Part shown: positions 27,839 through 36,612 of the stretch, piece after piece
Position numbering within the stretch: the stretch's first letter is position 1
How the letters are laid out: the number at the start of each line of letters is the position of its first letter
Assembly (NCBI RefSeq): GCF_002954705.1
Contig: NZ_MSCO01000001.1
Span: 1,761,266 to 1,805,450, forward strand
DNA length: 44,185 nt
From: Aliivibrio sifiae
Lineage (GTDB): Bacteria; Pseudomonadota; Gammaproteobacteria; Enterobacterales; Vibrionaceae
Direction: 5' to 3'
Translations under genes and position numbers: made by a program
Notes under the pieces: generated by a model
Database searches by the model: none
What the model was told of the DNA's origin: nothing
Seen by the model: only the letters and a program-made list of their open reading frames with translations

Positions 27839-27869
27839 ACTGGTTGCACGAAAAGAAGTTGCAGCCAGT
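27839..27869 (+). other. Hairpin just upstream of the pstB ribosome binding site
   Basis: ACTGGTTGCA (27839-27848) pairs with TGCAGCCAGT (27860-27869) with one G-U. The ribosome binding site AAGGAAA starts at 27870, directly after the stem. There is no T run. It may help expose or protect that site, or stabilise the downstream message. Confidence 0.5.
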
Positions 27870-27881
27870 AAGGAAATTAAA

Positions 27882-28631
27882 ATGAACAAATTTAACATTG
27901 AAAGCTTAGACCTTTTTTACGGTCAAAACCAAGCACTAAAAAGCATTAACTTACCGATCCCAGCAAAACAAGTGACGGCGTTAATTGGTCCATCTGGTTG
28001 TGGTAAATCAACCCTACTTCGTTGTTTGAACCGCATGAATGATTTGATTGAAGGCGTAAAAATAACGGGGCTTGTAAGTCTAGATGGCGATGATATTTAC
28101 GGTAACATTGACGTTGCCGACCTACGTATCAAAGTAGGAATGGTTTTCCAAAAGGCGAATCCCTTCCCAATGAGTATTTATGAAAATGTCGCGTATGGTT
28201 TAAAAGCACAAGGCGTTAAAGATAAGAAAGTATTAGATGCGGTAGTAGAGAAATCATTACGCAGTGCCGCTCTTTGGGATGAAGTAAAAGACCGCTTAAA
28301 ATCTCATGCTTTTGGACTATCTGGGGGCCAACAACAACGTCTATGTATCGCTCGAACTATAGCTATGGAACCAGATGTAATTTTAATGGATGAACCTACA
28401 TCTGCATTGGATCCAATTGCTACACATAAAATTGAAGAATTAATGGAAACACTTAAAAAAGATTATACGATTGTTATCGTTACTCACTCTATGCAGCAAG
28501 CTCGTCGTATTTCAGATAAAACAGCTTTCTTTTTGATGGGCGAATTAGTAGAGCATGACGATACTCATATTATCTTTTCAAATCCAAAAGATGATCGTAC
28601 CCAAGGTTATGTAAATGGTGACTTCGGTTAA
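27882..28631 (+). CDS. pstB: Phosphate ABC transporter, ATP-binding protein PstB
   Basis: This is the ATPase of the phosphate importer, 249 residues. Walker A is GPSGCGKST at 36-44, followed by the Q-loop ([20 protein letters not shown], typical of PstB), the signature LSGGQQQR, Walker [14 protein letters not shown] and the H-loop [14 protein letters not shown] precedes the ATG. The operon ends here with a strong terminator. phoU, which often follows pstB in enterobacteria, is not present, and phoB/phoR are not in the window. Confidence 0.96.
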   Translation: MNKFNIESLDLFYGQNQALKSINLPIPAKQVTALIGPSGCGKSTLLRCLNRMNDLIEGVKITGLVSLDGDDIYGNIDVADLRIKVGMVFQKANPFPMSIYENVAYGLKAQGVKDKKVLDAVVEKSLRSAALWDEVKDRLKSHAFGLSGGQQQRLCIARTIAMEPDVILMDEPTSALDPIATHKIEELMETLKKDYTIVIVTHSMQQARRISDKTAFFLMGELVEHDDTHIIFSNPKDDRTQGYVNGDFG

Positions 28632-28670
28632 TCCTATTTTTGAATTATAACAAAAGCGATGGAAACTTTT

Positions 28671-28697
28671 GCCCCTACTAGCTAGGGGCTTTTTTTG
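28671..28697 (+). terminator. Terminator of the pst operon
   Basis: GCCCCTA and TAGGGGC flank a five-base loop (28671-28689) and run into eight T. Confidence 0.92.
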
Positions 28698-28787
28698 TTA
28701 AAACTTGTAATTAACTTGTTATATTTATGGATTTATTATATTCATTATGAATAATAAAGATAACTAGATTAAATTACGGATAATTGC

Positions 28788-29378
28788 ATGAAGTTATTGA
28801 GTTTTATATCATTTATATTGTTTTCTTTTTCTGTTCAAGCTGATAAATCAGGCTATTACATAACAACTAATCTCGAAGAATCTTCAGTAACTTTTCTTGG
28901 GGTTCAAACAGATCTTGATCGTGGTTATAACATTAAAGGTGGTTATGATTTCCCAATTTCAGATACATTTTATATGTCTGTTGAACTTGAATATAACAAT
29001 ATGGGCAGCTTTGATTACGACTGGAAGAAAGATAATGAGTTTGCAAGGAGTCATGTCGATGCCCATTTTTTTGGTGCAAACTTGAAATACCGAGCTTATA
29101 TATTGGAGTCTGATTTCTTTATCACTAGTATGTTTGGGTATGGCTATTACTACTTAGATATGGATATTGATTTTTACTTAGAAGAAGGAAATAAAGGTTT
29201 TAAAGGAAAAGGAGCCCAAAGCCAAAGTGCCTTAGGCTTATCTTATGGTTTTGAAGCTGGATATGACTTTACAACACATTTCACTTTGACAGCAGGTCAC
29301 AACATAGCACGTGCGATTATGGATGGTATTGGATATGACTTTGGGACCACTTATCTCGGATTAACGTATAATTTCTAA
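28788..29378 (+). CDS. Small outer-membrane beta-barrel protein
   Basis: This 196-residue precursor has a signal peptide ending SVQA-DKSGY. The rest alternates short stretches rich in Tyr, Phe and Gly and ends in LGLTYNF, with the C-terminal phenylalanine used for outer-membrane assembly. The size and pattern fit an eight-stranded OmpA/OmpX-like barrel (porin_4 / OMP_b-brl type). The ligand or role cannot be inferred. It follows the pst operon but lies behind a terminator and has its own AT-rich upstream region with a palindrome, TATTCATTATGAATA, at 28739-28753. I found no Pho box there. Confidence 0.78.
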   Translation: MKLLSFISFILFSFSVQADKSGYYITTNLEESSVTFLGVQTDLDRGYNIKGGYDFPISDTFYMSVELEYNNMGSFDYDWKKDNEFARSHVDAHFFGANLKYRAYILESDFFITSMFGYGYYYLDMDIDFYLEEGNKGFKGKGAQSQSALGLSYGFEAGYDFTTHFTLTAGHNIARAIMDGIGYDFGTTYLGLTYNF

Positions 29379-29410
29379 TTCAGTTAAGCGTTTATTTATT
29401 ACTAGAATCT

Positions 29411-29448
29411 AAGTACACTTAATCTAATAATAATGATTAGGTGTACTT
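29411..29448 (+). promoter_or_regulatory. Hairpin covering the yccT ribosome binding site
   Basis: Fourteen-base arms AAGTACACTTAATC (29411-29424) and GATTAGGTGTACTT (29435-29448) pair throughout, with a single G-U. The only plausible ribosome binding site, AGGTG at 29439-29443, lies inside the 3' arm, and the ATG follows two bases after the stem. Translation would need the hairpin to open. The repeat could instead be a DNA operator or a terminator-like element of the preceding gene, but no T run follows. Confidence 0.6.
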
Positions 29449-29450
29449 AA

Positions 29451-30083
29451 ATGAAAATTAATTCTCTCTTTGCTGCCAGTATTTGTCTTCTTACTTCAGT
29501 AAGTGCAAATGCCTCAATCCAACTGACGATTCCTGGAGATGTTGAGCTACTATTGGTTGACAATCAAGAAGTTGAATTAGAAAGTTCTTTCTTCTCTACT
29601 TCATCAAATCTTGAGTTAGAAAACGGCGAGCACCAAATTGCATTTAGATACAACCCAGTCTTTAAACAAGGTAAAGATAATATCATCGTCTCTAGCGATA
29701 TTATCATTTCTAAATTTTCAGCGTCAGATAAAGAAATTACCTTTAAGTTTCCAACCTATAATTCGCCAGAAAAAGCAGAAGCTTTTAATACTGATTTAAA
29801 TTGGCAACTTATCGATCAAAATAATACCAAGATCCCTTACGCTCAATCACAGCTTATCCATCACGGTGTTCAAGTTGGTCGAAATATTCAATTTGAACTA
29901 GCCCAATTCAATACAACTAACGATCCTGCTGCTTTTAAAGAAGGCATAGTAACCGTAACACATAAAGAAATTAAAAATGAGCAAGGCCAGAATACAGCTG
30001 AACAAATGCTGCATTACTGGTATGAAAAAGCAGATAAAGAAACGCAAGACCGTTTTTCCGCTTACTTATTACAAAATAAATAA
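29451..30083 (+). CDS. YccT-family (DUF2057) secreted protein
   Basis: This 210-residue protein has a signal peptide ending ANA-SIQLTIP and no lipobox, so it is probably periplasmic. Family features include the N-terminal LTIPGDVELLLVDNQEV segment, the ENGEHQIAFRYNPVFKQG segment and a C-terminal helix (MLHYWYEKADKETQDRFSAYLL). E. coli YccT has been linked to inhibition of curli assembly; whether this one does anything similar is unknown. In E. coli yccT sits beside mgsA and helD. Here about 6 kb separates them. Translation may be controlled by the preceding hairpin. Confidence 0.85.
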   Translation: MKINSLFAASICLLTSVSANASIQLTIPGDVELLLVDNQEVELESSFFSTSSNLELENGEHQIAFRYNPVFKQGKDNIIVSSDIIISKFSASDKEITFKFPTYNSPEKAEAFNTDLNWQLIDQNNTKIPYAQSQLIHHGVQVGRNIQFELAQFNTTNDPAAFKEGIVTVTHKEIKNEQGQNTAEQMLHYWYEKADKETQDRFSAYLLQNK

Positions 30084-30111
30084 ACGCTCTATACAAATAT
30101 AATAGACATAA

Positions 30112-30143
30112 AAATAGCCCACAATCATTGTGGGCTATTTTTT
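30112..30143 (+). terminator. Terminator of yccT
   Basis: AAATAGCCCACAA and TTGTGGGCTATTT (30112-30140) form a 13-pair stem with a three-base loop, followed by more T. Confidence 0.92.
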
Positions 30144-30166
30144 ATAAGTACTTAAATTTAAAAATT

Positions 30167-30293
30167 ATACCAATCACAGTAAGTAAGCGCTCAGAAATAG
30201 CGCAGGGAAAATGCTTGAGAACAAGGCGGCACTTTTCGACAAATAGCTTCGATAAGTAGTTATTCTACAATCCAAATTTACTACGATTGGTAT
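30167..30293. mobile_element. 127-bp inverted-repeat element (MITE-like)
   Basis: The ends are inverted repeats: ATACCAATC at 30167-30175 and GATTGGTAT at 30285-30293. The similarity continues inward (AGTAA, 15 of 18 positions). TA flanks the ends. The interior carries GCGCT/AGCGC (about 30188-30204) and other short dyads and encodes nothing. The last base coincides with the first base of the stop codon of the downstream minus-strand chemoreceptor gene. I recall similar ATACCAATC-bounded intergenic repeats in Vibrionaceae, but copy number in this genome cannot be seen here. Confidence 0.72.
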
Positions 30294-31933
30294 TACACTT
30301 TGAATTGTGAAACCAAACCATCAAGTCTCTCACACTGTTCTGATAATGAAACACATGCACTTTCGGAGCTATTCACCATCTGTACCATTTGAGTACTATT
30401 ATCAGCAATACGCTGTACATTTGAGTTGACATCATCGCTAACATGACTTTGTTCATTAGCTGCTGTCGCTATATGTGTATTCATATCATTCATAATAACA
30501 ATCGCTCTTGTGATCTGTTTTAATGATTTAGAGGCTTCATTTGCTAAATCAATCGTTTCTTTGCCACTTTTAGTACTCGACTCCATCGCAACTACCGCTT
30601 CTTTCGCTCCCGATTGTAAGCGTTCAATCATCTTTTCAATTTCACCAGTACTGTCTTGTGTTTTACTTGCTAGCGCTCTTACTTCATCAGCAACAACCGC
30701 AAAACCACGTCCTTGCTCGCCAGCTCGTGCTGCCTCTATTGCTGCATTTAACGCTAATAAATTCGTTTGGTCTGCAATCCCTTTAATTACATCTAAAATT
30801 GATGCTATGTTTGATACATCACTATCCAAAGTATGAATTACAGTACCTGCTTGAGTGATCTCATTAGCCAATCCTTCAATCGATACCACGGTTTGTTGTA
30901 AAATGGCTTCTGTCGTATCGGCTTCTGTTGTTGCTCCTAAACTTGCGCGCGCCGCTTCATTAGCATTTTCATTCACCGTATTACTCGTCACTTGCATTTC
31001 ATGTACAGCAGCTGCAACCACTTCACTTTCTTGTTGCTGGCTTGAAGAGAATTTAGCGATATTGTTTGTTAATACTTGAATATTATCCATTTCTGAACGA
31101 ACGGTATTAGACGATACAATCACATCTGAAACTGTGCCGTGAATCTTTGATACAAATAAATTAAACGCTTGTGCCAGTTTACCAATTTCATCACTTGAGG
31201 TAACCGCGATGCGCTTTGTAAGATCTCCTTCGCCAGAAGCTACCTCTGACATTGCCAGCTCTAATGACTGAATTGGTTTCACAATCCAGTTAATTGATAA
31301 CCAAATAACAAACAAGCCAAAAATCACAGCACTAATGGCACCAACCTCAGAAATTATTTTACCTGAATTAATCCCATAATGACTTTGCTCTCCTAGTTTG
31401 ACCTGTTCACTCATAATTAACTTACTAATTGATTTCAGTTGCTTACGTATAATCTTAAACTGGTCTTCTAACTGACTATTATTTTCTTGATAATAGAATT
31501 GAGCATCATCAGGGTTTGAGAACAAAGGCTCATAGAGAGCGACCCATTTTTCAGCCGCGTTAATTAACGTCGTTAATTCAAATTGAGTATTTAAAGGTAG
31601 GATATTTTCTTGATATAAGACTTCTACTTTTTTTAGACGAGGAATCGCTTTGTAGGCGTTATCTTTAAACTCAAACGAGTGGTGATCTCTTTCTGCCTTC
31701 GTAGTTGAAAGCATTAAACCTTGTGCTGCAGCGGTAACTTGATAAAGATCTCGGTATGCATCTTCTAAAGATTCATTTACTGGTTGAACAAGCTCGATTA
31801 ATTTGTAATTAACCTCCGCTTGCTCATTTAGCTTCATCACATTAAGAGTTGAAATAATACTGAATAAAAAAACAATAGCTACCATTGGCAATGCTATTTT
31901 TGTTTTTACTGACAAACGTCCTACTAATTTCAT
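30293..31933 (-). CDS. Methyl-accepting chemotaxis protein
   Basis: This 546-residue transmembrane chemoreceptor has a first helix at about 12-32 and a helical periplasmic ligand domain (about 33-190) of four-helix-bundle type. A second helix (193-216), a HAMP domain (217-270) and a long cytoplasmic coiled coil follow. The conserved signalling tip is at 385-410 ([26 protein letters not shown]), with [10 protein letters not shown] following. There is no C-terminal CheR/CheB tether pentapeptide. The ligand is unknown. It is transcribed towards yccT, and the stop codon overlaps the end of the 127-bp repeat. torS lies 127 bases upstream on the same strand. Confidence 0.95.
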   Translation of the reverse strand: MKLVGRLSVKTKIALPMVAIVFLFSIISTLNVMKLNEQAEVNYKLIELVQPVNESLEDAYRDLYQVTAAAQGLMLSTTKAERDHHSFEFKDNAYKAIPRLKKVEVLYQENILPLNTQFELTTLINAAEKWVALYEPLFSNPDDAQFYYQENNSQLEDQFKIIRKQLKSISKLIMSEQVKLGEQSHYGINSGKIISEVGAISAVIFGLFVIWLSINWIVKPIQSLELAMSEVASGEGDLTKRIAVTSSDEIGKLAQAFNLFVSKIHGTVSDVIVSSNTVRSEMDNIQVLTNNIAKFSSSQQQESEVVAAAVHEMQVTSNTVNENANEAARASLGATTEADTTEAILQQTVVSIEGLANEITQAGTVIHTLDSDVSNIASILDVIKGIADQTNLLALNAAIEAARAGEQGRGFAVVADEVRALASKTQDSTGEIEKMIERLQSGAKEAVVAMESSTKSGKETIDLANEASKSLKQITRAIVIMNDMNTHIATAANEQSHVSDDVNSNVQRIADNSTQMVQMVNSSESACVSLSEQCERLDGLVSQFKV

Positions 31934-32059
31934 AACCTATCCATATGAAATAAAAATGATTCAACGGACTATATCAAATCGTCATAAATATAAATTGATC
32001 ACACCCATAGGTATCAGGAATAAATTTACCTCATACCATTGATATTTATAAAGTTAATT

Positions 32060-34936
32060 TCATTTATCAAAAAAATCATTTAGTGCATCTATTGAGAGCT
32101 CATAAACTTGAACTATTTCAATCTCACTGCATTCAGATAAATCACCATTTTTTCCTCTTGCTTCATAAGCATTACAAATCGCATGCAATTGCATTAATCC
32201 AAGACTACCTGCAGATCCTTTTAACTTATGAGCGAGCTGATTGACTTGGTAAGCCTCTTTATTAACAATCGCATCTTGCAGTTGAATTAAATTATCTTTA
32301 GAGGACAGTCTAAATAATTCAATAATTTTAAGCATTCTAGCCTCACCCAATACGGCAAGATCACTTTCAAGCACTTTTTCATTTAAAATCATATCAATTT
32401 CCTCAACAGGGGGGCTGTCAATTGTAGGGTTAAATCCCTCTTGGTTTATATCAAATTCTTTCATAGGATAAACACTACTTAAAAAGCGATTTAACATTTT
32501 TATTAATTGATTTTCAATAAGGGGCTTAGCTAAAAAACCATCAAAACCTGCTGCTAAATAGCTTTCTACATCTTCACTAAATACATGCGCAGACACAGCG
32601 AGTATCGGCGTATTCTTCGTATCGCCTTCTTTTAATTGCTCGATCTTTCGCAATCGTTTTTGTAAAGTCACTCCATCAGTATCAGGTAAATTGATATCTA
32701 AAAGTAGCATATCAAATTGGTCTTTTTTCAAAGCCTCTTCCGCAAGAAGACCAGTATCAACAGCAGTAATCTTATGACCTAAACGTTCTAAAAAACCAAC
32801 AGCGACCATTTGATTAACAGGATTATCTTCTACTAAAAGAATATGAGCAGGTGCAATATCAGGAACCGTACTATCTTCAGTATAAACGGTAATACAATGC
32901 CCTTTTTCCAATTCTAAAGAGAACCAAAATGTACTTCCGACCCCTTCTTTTGAATCAACACCGATTTCCCCATCCATTGCTTCAATTAAGCGCTGGCTGA
33001 TGGCTAGTCCTAAACCGGTTCCACCATAGACTTTCTGCCCTTCTTCTGCTTGTGTAAACGCTTCAAATAAACTACTTATCTCATGTTCAGCAATACCAAC
33101 ACCTGTATCAACAACTTCAAATAATAATGTGGTATCTAAAATGATATGCAATTGAATTGTTACACTACCTGTATGAGTAAATTTAACCGCATTGCCGACA
33201 AAATTATTTAGCACTTGTCTGATCCGAGTACAATCCCCCATCCACCACGCAGGAATGTCTGCAGGAACATCAAAAGCAAGCGTGATCCCTTTTTGTTGGG
33301 CTCTTGAACCAAATAAGTGGTGTACGTCGGTAATCATCGAATGGACATTAAAATTAACCTGACGAATTGATAGGTGACCAGCTTCAATTTTCGAGTAGTC
33401 TAAAATATCATTAAGTAAATCAAGTAAGTTCTCACCACTACGATTGATAATATCTACATATTGTTGCTGTTGTGCTGTTAATCCACTTCCACGTAATAAT
33501 TCACCCGTTCCGAGTACACCATTAAGTGGAGTTCGGATCTCATGACTCATCGTAGCTAAAAACGCTGACTTAGCACGATTGGCTTGTTCTGCTAAATCAC
33601 GCGCTTTATCATGATTAATTATTTCAACATTTAAACGTTCGTTACTCGATTTTAACTCTTGAGTTCTTTGAGCTATTTGTAACTCTAAGCTATCTTTATA
33701 ATCTTGCAGTTCTTGCGCGGTATCTCTAGCTACAAGAATAGAGCGCCCCATTTGAGCCAATTCATCATCTCCTGATGTATCTAGCTCTATGTCTAATCGC
33801 CCATTAGCAACATCGGTAATTGCTTGTTCATATTGATTAAGTCGCATAATTACGCGGGCATATACATAGCGCCACATAATGTAGATAACTAAACATAAAC
33901 CTAATAATGTAATTGATATAAGAAGCTGTTGAACAACTTTCAAAACAAAGTTCACATCAGCAACGGCTTGTTGCGTAACGTCATTTGCTTGCTCTAAAAG
34001 TTGTGCAATAGTGAGATTTAATTCTTGGAATTGATGAATATTTTCATCACTTAATGATTTCAGTTTTTGATTTATATTTACTAATTGAATTAGCTCATTA
34101 AAAAGGCGTTCACTCTTAGTTAAATTATTTGCTAATGCCAACATTTGCTTTGTTCTGCTTGGATCTTCTACAGCTTGCACACGGCGAGTAATAATTGTCA
34201 TGTCTCGATTGAAATCTTGACGTAATTTCTCAACATTCACAATACTATCGCTATTTCTCGCATCATCAATAGTATTAACAACTTTAAAAGTAAGTAGACG
34301 TAATTCATGCAAACGCTCCGCTAAATCAAGGTCTATTTCCACCAAAGTATCTAATGCTTTATATACCGAATTTTTATCGTTATTTTCGACAAAATCATAG
34401 ATTTTAACAACATTCGCAATAGTGATTGTATTAGAGTTAAGTACTTGCGAACGCGCTAATTCTTCTAATTGAAGGGCAGTTTGAGTGAGTTTCTGACTTT
34501 TATTTTGAATAAGGCTGTGCAGGACAACTTTCTCACCGACGTTATTTCCCATCGTTGCTAAGTTATCAACAATGTCTTGCACTTGATGATCTAAGCGAGT
34601 AAGTAACGCCTTATCAAATGGATAAACCCCTAATCCTTTCAACCTAACATACAAACTTTCAATCGATGTAAATAATTCTTTGCCGTATTTTTTGCGTTCT
34701 TTTTCTGAGTTTACTTGAGAAAGTAACTGAGAAGTGGAAATGATTTTTGTACTTAAATCGGAAATATATCGAGCTTCAATAACCGCAGGGATCGCAGAAT
34801 CTATCACTGTTCTTTCTGTTTTTTCAACATAAGAAAAGCCAAGGACACCTACAACAGATCCAAAAGCCATAAGAGCAATCATCACCATAAAAGTAAGAAA
34901 TAGCTTTCGACCTATCCCTGTAGAAGCAAATAACAT
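32060..34936 (-). CDS. torS: Hybrid sensor histidine kinase TorS
   Basis: This is a 958-residue inner-membrane tripartite kinase for sensing trimethylamine-N-oxide (TMAO) with periplasmic TorT. Order: transmembrane helix (about 11-35), large helical periplasmic sensor (36-335), second helix (336-356) and HAMP (357-410). A coiled coil leads to the HisKA domain with His465 ([10 protein letters not shown]). The ATPase domain (570-676) has NAVKFT, DTGVG and GTGLGLA. A receiver (698-820) has Asp747, and an Hpt domain has His903 (AHKLKGSAG). This His-Asp-His relay matches E. coli TorS (His443, Asp723, His850). The divergent torT supports the call. torR and torCAD are not in the window. Confidence 0.93.
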   Translation of the reverse strand: MLFASTGIGRKLFLTFMVMIALMAFGSVVGVLGFSYVEKTERTVIDSAIPAVIEARYISDLSTKIISTSQLLSQVNSEKERKKYGKELFTSIESLYVRLKGLGVYPFDKALLTRLDHQVQDIVDNLATMGNNVGEKVVLHSLIQNKSQKLTQTALQLEELARSQVLNSNTITIANVVKIYDFVENNDKNSVYKALDTLVEIDLDLAERLHELRLLTFKVVNTIDDARNSDSIVNVEKLRQDFNRDMTIITRRVQAVEDPSRTKQMLALANNLTKSERLFNELIQLVNINQKLKSLSDENIHQFQELNLTIAQLLEQANDVTQQAVADVNFVLKVVQQLLISITLLGLCLVIYIMWRYVYARVIMRLNQYEQAITDVANGRLDIELDTSGDDELAQMGRSILVARDTAQELQDYKDSLELQIAQRTQELKSSNERLNVEIINHDKARDLAEQANRAKSAFLATMSHEIRTPLNGVLGTGELLRGSGLTAQQQQYVDIINRSGENLLDLLNDILDYSKIEAGHLSIRQVNFNVHSMITDVHHLFGSRAQQKGITLAFDVPADIPAWWMGDCTRIRQVLNNFVGNAVKFTHTGSVTIQLHIILDTTLLFEVVDTGVGIAEHEISSLFEAFTQAEEGQKVYGGTGLGLAISQRLIEAMDGEIGVDSKEGVGSTFWFSLELEKGHCITVYTEDSTVPDIAPAHILLVEDNPVNQMVAVGFLERLGHKITAVDTGLLAEEALKKDQFDMLLLDINLPDTDGVTLQKRLRKIEQLKEGDTKNTPILAVSAHVFSEDVESYLAAGFDGFLAKPLIENQLIKMLNRFLSSVYPMKEFDINQEGFNPTIDSPPVEEIDMILNEKVLESDLAVLGEARMLKIIELFRLSSKDNLIQLQDAIVNKEAYQVNQLAHKLKGSAGSLGLMQLHAICNAYEARGKNGDLSECSEIEIVQVYELSIDALNDFFDK

Positions 34937-35010
34937 AATCTTGAATACACTTTAGAAAATGAAGTAATGCGAGTATCATATCATCAACCTAAAGTCAGTG
35001 CGAAGAGACC

Positions 35011-36006
35011 ATGAAACTTACTTTTCATTCCGTAGCTATCTTATTTATTTCCATCTTATTATCCCCTCTTTCTCACGCAAAAGAGTCATGGAAATTGTGT
35101 GCTATTTATCCACACTTAAAAGATTCTTATTGGCTTTCAGTCAATTACGGCATGGTTGAAGAAGCAAAGCGTAATAATGTTGAATTAACCGTTTATGAGT
35201 CAGGTGGTTACCCTAATGTTGAACGTCAAAAAGAACAAATCAAACAATGCGTATCTATTGGTGCTGACGCTATTCTGTTAGGTACGGTTGACCCTATTAT
35301 CTATCAACATGATTTAAAAAGCTTAACCTCGGGAATCCCTACTTTTGCTACTGTAAATCAATTAACAAGTTCATTTCCGCCACTCCCTCCTATTCACCTT
35401 GGTGAAGTAGGCGTAGATTGGTATGACATGGGCTATAAAGCTGGGGAATTTTTGGCTAAAAGACACCCTAAAGACTCTGGTATCACTTATATTGGTTGGT
35501 TACCAGGACCAAAAACTCGTGGCGGAACAAAACCGGTAACTAGAGGGTTTAATGACGCAATAAAAGAAAGTGATATTGTAGTTAGTGCTACCTATTGGGG
35601 AGACAATAGCAAAGAATTACAACGCAACCTTATTCAAGACGCGCTTCAAAGTGAAAAACTAGATTATTTAGTAGGTGGCGCCGTGGCAATTGAGGTTGCT
35701 ATTAGTGAACTTGCTAGTAGAAAGATGCAAAATGAAGTTGAATTAGTATCTACTTATCTAAGTCATGCGGTATATCGCGGTTTATTACGTAAACGTGTGC
35801 TATTTTCTCCTACTGACAAAATGGTTTTACAAGGTAGATTAAGTGTTCAACAGGCGATTGGGTACTTAAATCATAAACCTCTACCTTTTAGATTATCTCC
35901 AAAGATAGAAGCATTAACACCAAACCATTTACCAAAAAATGTATTACTCGACTCTCTCTCTCCTGCGGAATACCGCCCTACATTTTTTGTAGGTGTGCAA
36001 CGTTAG
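35011..36006 (+). CDS. torT: TMAO-binding periplasmic protein TorT
   Basis: This periplasmic binding protein of the ribose/autoinducer-binding type presents TMAO to the TorS sensor domain. The 331-residue precursor has a signal peptide ending SHA-KESW. Similarity to TorT includes LCAIYPHLKDSYWLSVNYGM, RGGTKPVTRGFNDA and a C-terminal SPAEYRPTF segment. E. coli TorT is 342 residues. The gene is divergent from torS with 74 bases between the two starts, so expression is probably coordinated. In E. coli torS, torT and torR lie together beside torCAD; here the response regulator is elsewhere. Confidence 0.9.
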   Translation: MKLTFHSVAILFISILLSPLSHAKESWKLCAIYPHLKDSYWLSVNYGMVEEAKRNNVELTVYESGGYPNVERQKEQIKQCVSIGADAILLGTVDPIIYQHDLKSLTSGIPTFATVNQLTSSFPPLPPIHLGEVGVDWYDMGYKAGEFLAKRHPKDSGITYIGWLPGPKTRGGTKPVTRGFNDAIKESDIVVSATYWGDNSKELQRNLIQDALQSEKLDYLVGGAVAIEVAISELASRKMQNEVELVSTYLSHAVYRGLLRKRVLFSPTDKMVLQGRLSVQQAIGYLNHKPLPFRLSPKIEALTPNHLPKNVLLDSLSPAEYRPTFFVGVQR

Positions 36007-36073
36007 TTTCGGTGTCATTTAATTGAGATGTAAAAGTAATAAATTAAAGAAAATTATAATTAAGGAACCTTTA

Positions 36074-36529
36074 ATGAAAAAGACAACACGGATTATCCCT
36101 GCCCATAAAAATATAGCGCTTGTGGCTCATGACCATTACAAACCAGAGCTTTTACGTTGGGTTACAGAAAACAAGGAAGCATTACAAGGTCACTTTCTAT
36201 TTGCGACAGGTACAACAGGTAATATTCTTAGCAGAGAAACCGGGTTAGCAATTAAAAGTTTATTAAGCGGCCCTATGGGTGGAGATCAGCAATTAGGCGC
36301 TTTAATTTCAGAAGGTAAGATTGATATGATGATCTTTTTCTGGGATCCATTAAACGCAGTTCCTCATGATCCTGATGTTAAAGCGCTACTACGCATAGCG
36401 ACTGTATGGAACGTTCCTGTTGCGATGAATCGCGCAAGTGCGAAACTAATGATTACATCTCCAAACATGACAAAAGAAGTTAAGATTGAGATCCCCGATT
36501 ACGCAGCCTATTTAGCTGAACGTTTATAA
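36074..36529 (+). CDS. mgsA: Methylglyoxal synthase
   Basis: This enzyme converts dihydroxyacetone phosphate to methylglyoxal and phosphate, a glycolysis bypass that relieves sugar-phosphate stress. The 151-residue protein has the catalytic residues His19, Asp71, Asp91, His98 and Asp101 at exactly the E. coli positions ([22 protein letters not shown]). An open frame extends 17 codons upstream, but the ATG at 36074 has AAGGAA before it and gives the family N-terminus. It is convergent with helD; the mgsA-helD pairing also occurs in E. coli. Confidence 0.97.
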   Translation: MKKTTRIIPAHKNIALVAHDHYKPELLRWVTENKEALQGHFLFATGTTGNILSRETGLAIKSLLSGPMGGDQQLGALISEGKIDMMIFFWDPLNAVPHDPDVKALLRIATVWNVPVAMNRASAKLMITSPNMTKEVKIEIPDYAAYLAERL

Positions 36530-36564
36530 TCCAATACGTTATCTAGTCACCGGTTAATAAAAAG

Positions 36565-36593
36565 CCCTTACCTATTGTTAAGTAAGGGATTTT
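36565..36593. terminator. Bidirectional terminator between mgsA and helD
   Basis: CCCTTAC (36565-36571) pairs with GTAAGGG (36582-36588). AAAAAG on the left and ATTTTTC on the right supply U tracts in both directions. Confidence 0.82.
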
Positions 36594-36612
36594 TCATATA
36601 TAAGCAATCAAA

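Noticed and set aside
28739-28753. Palindrome TATTCATTATGAATA as a Fur box
   Set aside because: It lacks the GATAAT hexamer pattern, and AT-rich palindromes are common in this DNA.
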